A stretch of 8,670 nt of DNA from contig MVRB01000180.1 of NCBI GenBank assembly GCA_002067635.1, positions 1 through 8,670 of the forward strand, read 5' to 3'. Below, in pieces: positions 6,501 to 8,670 of the stretch. A program made the position numbers and the translations under genes. The notes beneath the pieces are model-generated. The model saw only the letters and a list, made by a program, of their open reading frames with translations, searched no databases and had not been told where the DNA came from. Numbering within the stretch: position 1 is the stretch's first letter; the number at the start of each line of letters is the position of its first letter. The DNA comes from Methanomassiliicoccales archaeon PtaU1.Bin030 (GTDB taxonomy: Archaea > Thermoplasmatota > Thermoplasmata > Methanomassiliicoccales > Methanomassiliicoccaceae).

Positions 6501-7774
6501 TACAGCAAATGCGTAAGGACATGAAGCTGGACGTCGAGGAGTATGTGCGGGTGGAGGTCCGGGCACCTGCCGTCATCGAGGAGTACTTCAAGTCCTGGAA
6601 AGAGCACATCATGAAGGAGACCCGAGCCCTGCAGATGGACTTCAAGACCGATCCCAAAGGAGAGAGGGAGGCCAGCTGGGAGGTGGAAAAACATCGCATG
6701 GACATCGCCCTCACCTCCCTGCACCTCAAGGAAGGGCTGAAGGAGTTCACCAAGGTTCCAGGGCTCTCCCAGGAGGGTGCGCTCGCCGTCATAAGGTCTG
6801 GCAAGACCAAGGTGGAGGACCTCAAGGGAATGGACGAGGCCGCCCTGGCCGCCATACCTGGCCTCAGCAAGAGCGATGCCCGGAACATCGCTCACTTTCT
6901 GGCAAGGCAGGACGTAGTGCCCAAGGCCGAGGCCGTTCCCTCCCCCTCCAAGAACCTAAACACCAAGGACCGCGACCTCATGATCAACTACCTCATGCGA
7001 GTACCCCGGATGAACCAGCTGAAGGCCGAGATGGTGATCGATGCCGGCTACGATTCCGTGGATAAGATCGCCCAAGCATCCAAGGAGGACCTGCGGGCGA
7101 TCAGTGGCCTGGGCAACAAGACCGTCCAGGAGATAATGGACTACGCGGCCGCGGGAGGGTTCACAAAGGTCATGCAGTGCCCCAAGTGCCAAGGGGCGGT
7201 GCAGCCTTACGAACGGGAGTGCCCATCCTGTCACGCCTCGGTGGAAGCCTCCGTACAGGAAGTCAAGGCTGGAGACGAGGCGGAAGGGACGGAGGAGAAG
7301 AGCAGGACAGCGCCGTCACAGGCCAAGCTGGAGCCCTCGTTCACCTATCTCATCAAGGAGACCAAGGGGGGACTGTCATACTCCCTGTTCGAGGAGGCGA
7401 TCAAGAAGGGGATGCTCGGGTACTGCGTCACCCGTGAGTATCCTCTTAAGATACGCTCCAAGTACAGCCTCGGAGAGACACCCGTGGTGTGGCTGAGCAA
7501 CATCGGGAAGGAGAACTGCCTCCGGCCCAAGGACCTGGAGAAGCTGAGCTTCTCACTGGAGCAGTTCCTCGCCAAGAAGGACGTGATAATCCTCCTGGAT
7601 GGGCTGGAGTACCTCATCACTAACAACAACTTCCTGACGGTGCTGAGGTTCATCCAGAGCCTCAGGGACCAGGTGGCCATAAACCACTCCATCCTGATGC
7701 TGGCCGTGAACCCCTCCACCCTGGACCCGCATGAGCTCAACCTGCTGGAGAAGGAAGTGGACGCGAACCTCTAG
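3566..7774 (+). CDS. ileS: Isoleucyl-tRNA synthetase with HhH, zinc-ribbon and DUF835 C-terminal extension
   Basis: The enzyme charges tRNA-Ile with isoleucine and edits misactivated valine. It is a class I synthetase of archaeal type. Seen in order: signature HLGT (55-58); a cysteine pair WCPRC (182, 185); the CP1 editing domain with WTTTPWTLPAN (221-231) and HIAPGHGPED (His328, Asp337, matching the bacterial editing residues); further cysteine pairs at 401/404, 473/475 and 511/514; PMSKSK (600-605); then the anticodon-binding region and archaeal C domain to about residue 1055. Archaeal relatives normally end near there. Here 1402 residues continue in one frame: helix-hairpin-helix motifs (VPGL 1064, IPGL 1097, a weak one at 1146, ISGLG 1179), a zinc ribbon CPKC/CPSC (1205, 1208, 1219, 1222), a charged linker (about 1229-1257) and a DUF835-like domain (about 1258-1400). 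The start is ATG at 3566 with AGGGA upstream. The stop TAG overlaps that of the convergent Nudix-fusion gene. Confidence 0.97.
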   Translation: MIKQVQANYNPPELEKRVQKFWNDTNAYKLTKELRAHGVDYYFVDGPPYTTGYIHLGTAWNKTIKDAVVRYKRMQKHNVRDQPGYDMHGLPIEVKVEQAIGIKSKKDIETYGIDKFVSTCKEYALDFQRKMTEQFKELGVWMDWERPYMTIAPTYIEAAWWTLKKAYDKGLLVSSNRVISWCPRCETALAEAEIEYAEEKDPSIYVRFPVRGEAGVSLLIWTTTPWTLPANMAVAAHPDYRYAKVKFVKGDESSIVIILESLIDQVGELEGWEEYDILQLIEGDDLVGKEYVPPLEGEVESQGSMVGKWVHKVIPSKTVEADMTGLVHIAPGHGPEDFELGKEFGLEPYCPVDESGRFTKDVGPRYAGLHVKKANGQIIEDLKAKGLMFHHGTIEHRYGHCWRCNSGIIYRNTNQWYLRITQVKDLMLDEIAKVRWTPEWAGSSREYDWTMNARDWCISRQRYWGIPLPVWTCKCGQMKVIGSVDELSGAEGYRKDMELHRPWIDGVTLKCDKCGSKMKRVGDVLDVWFDAGVASWAQLGFPRSRTEFDRWWPAKFITEAHDQTRGWFYSQLGSSCVAFGRAPYDSVLMHGWMLDPQGQPMSKSKGNVIDPAKVIAEFGADALRFYFLRVSAPWEDISFQHEGVKNARKTLNILWNVANFATTYMSIDKFDPSSVDPAAVRSAMRPEDRWLVSRTEKLKVEVTRNLDSLDLHKACRSLEEFILEDLSRWYVRLIRDRMWRESTDMDKVAAYFTLHDALMTAIKLLAPVCPHITEEIFQALDGSKGSVHMCDWPIADLTLVDDRLEASMKTMQELVEEITKERQKKNMKLRWPLQRIVIHPHTQETLDLLRPMEDVLLSQANVKNVEYVPPEQEWSELVLDVVPNPNAIGKVYRQWSSKIAVLLKNRPAAAIKEAIDRGEYSLGIEGQIVKIEPNMVSFTSTLPENVAGVKFTGGDLYIDFNMNEEIEAEGYARELIRRIQQMRKDMKLDVEEYVRVEVRAPAVIEEYFKSWKEHIMKETRALQMDFKTDPKGEREASWEVEKHRMDIALTSLHLKEGLKEFTKVPGLSQEGALAVIRSGKTKVEDLKGMDEAALAAIPGLSKSDARNIAHFLARQDVVPKAEAVPSPSKNLNTKDRDLMINYLMRVPRMNQLKAEMVIDAGYDSVDKIAQASKEDLRAISGLGNKTVQEIMDYAAAGGFTKVMQCPKCQGAVQPYERECPSCHASVEASVQEVKAGDEAEGTEEKSRTAPSQAKLEPSFTYLIKETKGGLSYSLFEEAIKKGMLGYCVTREYPLKIRSKYSLGETPVVWLSNIGKENCLRPKDLEKLSFSLEQFLAKKDVIILLDGLEYLITNNNFLTVLRFIQSLRDQVAINHSILMLAVNPSTLDPHELNLLEKEVDANL
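6743..7774 (+). other. C-terminal accessory region of IleRS: two HhH modules, zinc ribbon, DUF835
   Basis: This marks the part of ileS (residues about 1060-1402) beyond the normal synthetase. Residues 1061-1115 look like a tandem helix-hairpin-helix pair, and 1133-1195 a second, more degenerate pair. HhH pairs usually bind nucleic-acid backbones without sequence preference. Residues 1205-1222 form a CxxC-x10-CxxC zinc ribbon. Residues 1258-1400 resemble DUF835, known to me as a domain of unknown function attached to many archaeal multidomain proteins. It contains VIILLDGLEYLITNN, whose hydrophobic strand ending in Asp resembles a Walker B segment, but I see no P-loop. Codon use and base composition look like the synthetase part. 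Assigning DUF835 is from memory of the family pattern, not a search. Confidence 0.75.
7771..7774. other. Shared CTAG: overlapping stop codons of two convergent genes
   Basis: TAG ends ileS on the plus strand (7772-7774) and, read on the minus strand, TAG ends the dehydratase-Nudix gene (7773-7771). The four-base palindrome serves both genes. No terminator can lie between them, so each transcript must run into the other gene. Confidence 0.95.
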
Positions 7775-8541
7775 AGGAGGTCGCGCAGAAGCTCTGCCAG
7801 GCCGGGTACGGTCTGGTAGTCCTTCACCTCCTGTGGCGAGACCCAGCAGAACTCGGTATGCTCCCAGTCGATGCAGATCGAGGGGGCCCTAGCCTCGAAC
7901 AGGAAGGGGTGGATGTGCCATATTATGTTACGGTCTCGGACCGTCACCATTTCCCCCTCCTTCGCGATGGGCAGGTCCAGCCCCGTCTCCTCGCCCAGCT
8001 CCTTGACGGCCGTCCTCTGAGGGCTGTCCCCCGCCTCCACGAAGCCGGAGACAGCGGCCCAGTAGCCCTGGAACGTCCCCACCTCCGCGCTCCTCTTGAG
8101 AAGCAGCACCTTGTCGCCGTCCCTCACGACGCAGCTCACCACGTGGCACTCCTTGACGCTGGGCAGCTCCACCGTTCCCCTGGTGCCGTCAACGACCGCT
8201 TGGTCCCCGTCCCTCAGCAGGGTCAGGTCGATGTGGTCGACGAGGGGGACCCCTGACATCACCGCCCCCGTTGCCACTATGGGCTCGGCCAGGGCGTTGA
8301 TCAATGCCGCAGGGAGCGTTCCCTGCCTCCTCATCTCCAGGAGCACGTAGGAACCGACAGTGCTTCCCCGCCCTTGAGGGAAGGCGAACACTCGCCCTTT
8401 GACCGAGCGGCCGCCATGCGCAGGGTCCGTGAGCCTGCCGGTCGACGGCTCCACACCTCCAAGGAAGGACGTGGCGGATTGGCTAAGAACGACCTCACCC
8501 TCCCCCCTTCCCTTGGAGATGCCCCTTCCCTTCAGCATCAT
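7771..8541 (-). CDS. Phosphomevalonate dehydratase small subunit (AcnX/DUF126 swivel domain) fused to a Nudix hydrolase domain
   Basis: From the ATG at 8541 the protein has 256 residues. Residues 2-126 match the aconitase X small subunit: LKGRGISKGRGEGE at the start, the FLGGVEPSTG segment (27-35), PQGRGSTVGSYVLLE (55-69) and ATGAVMSGVPLVD (90-102). With the large subunit encoded just upstream, this half should complete phosphomevalonate dehydratase, which converts 5-phosphomevalonate to trans-anhydromevalonate 5-phosphate in the archaeal mevalonate pathway to membrane lipids. Residues 132-256 are a Nudix domain with the box at 166-188 (EEtGL intact). In the G-x5-E-x7-RE part, Glu is Asp172 and Arg is Lys180. 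The small subunit alone is normally about 130 residues, so this is a true fusion; its Nudix substrate cannot be read from the sequence. The frame stays open upstream to an ATG at 8595, but homology starts at 8541, where ATGA overlaps the large-subunit stop. Confidence 0.9.
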   Translation of the reverse strand: MMLKGRGISKGRGEGEVVLSQSATSFLGGVEPSTGRLTDPAHGGRSVKGRVFAFPQGRGSTVGSYVLLEMRRQGTLPAALINALAEPIVATGAVMSGVPLVDHIDLTLLRDGDQAVVDGTRGTVELPSVKECHVVSCVVRDGDKVLLLKRSAEVGTFQGYWAAVSGFVEAGDSPQRTAVKELGEETGLDLPIAKEGEMVTVRDRNIIWHIHPFLFEARAPSICIDWEHTEFCWVSPQEVKDYQTVPGLAELLRDLL

Positions 8542-8669
8542 GTTATCATCTCCAGGAGGCCATCGGTGGCACGGTAAACCACCTTCTGCGAGCACAACGT
8601 AGGGAGGTAGTTGCAGGCCTTCCCCGAGTTCGTGGCGGTGGTCTTGAATCGCTCCTCGATGGGCGTCAC
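8538..8669 (-). CDS. Phosphomevalonate dehydratase large subunit (AcnX), C-terminal end only
   Basis: The frame enters from the right edge and gives 43 codons before TGA. The segment TPIEERFKTTATNSGKACNY matches the conserved C-terminal part of aconitase X large subunits, where a T-x-TNSGK-x-x-x-Y-x-P pattern belongs to the substrate-binding region. The large subunit carries the iron-sulfur cluster ligands and most of the active site, all outside this window. Its TGA stop overlaps the ATG of the small-subunit fusion gene by four bases (ATGA), the expected arrangement for translational coupling of two subunits made in equal amounts. Identification rests on this short match plus the small subunit directly downstream, which together make it strong. 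Confidence 0.88.
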   Translation of the reverse strand: MTPIEERFKTTATNSGKACNYLPTLCSQKVVYRATDGLLEMIT

Positions 8670-8670
8670 C

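Noticed and set aside
6050..6895. Long open frame (281 codons) on the minus strand within ileS
   Set aside because: It is antisense to the archaeal C domain of IleRS, with no recognisable motif or promoter. The plus strand explains the region fully.
7567..7620. DUF835 segment of IleRS as an ATPase with Walker motifs
   Set aside because: The VIILLDGLEYL strand resembles Walker B, but I find no glycine-rich P-loop anywhere in the extension, so nucleotide hydrolysis cannot be claimed.
7771..8160. The Nudix domain as a type I isopentenyl diphosphate isomerase
   Set aside because: That enzyme shares the Nudix fold but needs specific Cys and Glu active-site motifs and a longer domain, which are absent here. 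An ordinary Nudix hydrolase fits better.
8542..8595. Upstream extension of the dehydratase-Nudix protein to an ATG at 8595
   Set aside because: The extra 18 codons overlap the conserved large-subunit end in another frame and have no counterpart in small subunits. The ATGA overlap at 8541 is the better start.

Overview
The window is archaeal chromosomal DNA of high G+C content (roughly 60% by eye). FEN-1, an archaeal-type isoleucyl-tRNA synthetase, both subunits of phosphomevalonate dehydratase and TATA-like boxes about 25-30 bases ahead of start codons that mostly lack Shine-Dalgarno sites all point to Archaea. A DUF835 domain and the overall style suggest the phylum Thermoplasmatota, perhaps a relative of Methanomassiliicoccales. 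That placement is an inference. The region looks like ordinary chromosome with no mobile DNA, CRISPR array or RNA gene, and no gap between genes exceeds about 100 bases.

Layout. Left edge, minus strand: the N-terminal three quarters of ribonuclease Z (1-668), preceded by a 64-codon gene for a small Cys/His protein (753-947). A divergent promoter region (948-1039) separates these from a plus-strand run: a universal stress protein (1040-1459), ribulose-phosphate 3-epimerase (1491-2156), a 58-residue two-helix membrane protein (2204-2380), FEN-1 (2424-3470) and a very long isoleucyl-tRNA synthetase (3566-7774). Most of these have their own TATA-like box, so the run looks like separate, mostly leaderless units rather than one operon. 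From the right edge, on the minus strand, come the last 43 codons of the phosphomevalonate dehydratase large subunit (8538-8669), then the small subunit fused in frame to a Nudix hydrolase domain (7771-8541). The two overlap by ATGA.

Functions. The genes serve tRNA 3' processing (RNase Z), isoleucine charging (IleRS), Okazaki-flap removal (FEN-1), pentose-phosphate interconversion (Rpe), stress response (UspA) and archaeal isoprenoid lipid synthesis (phosphomevalonate dehydratase).

Two gene architectures stand out. First, IleRS carries about 340 extra residues at its C terminus: helix-hairpin-helix repeats, a four-cysteine zinc ribbon and a DUF835 domain. Second, the small subunit of phosphomevalonate dehydratase is fused to a Nudix domain whose signature box has two conservative changes. 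These two genes converge and share a CTAG palindrome as their stop codons, leaving no room for terminators between them.
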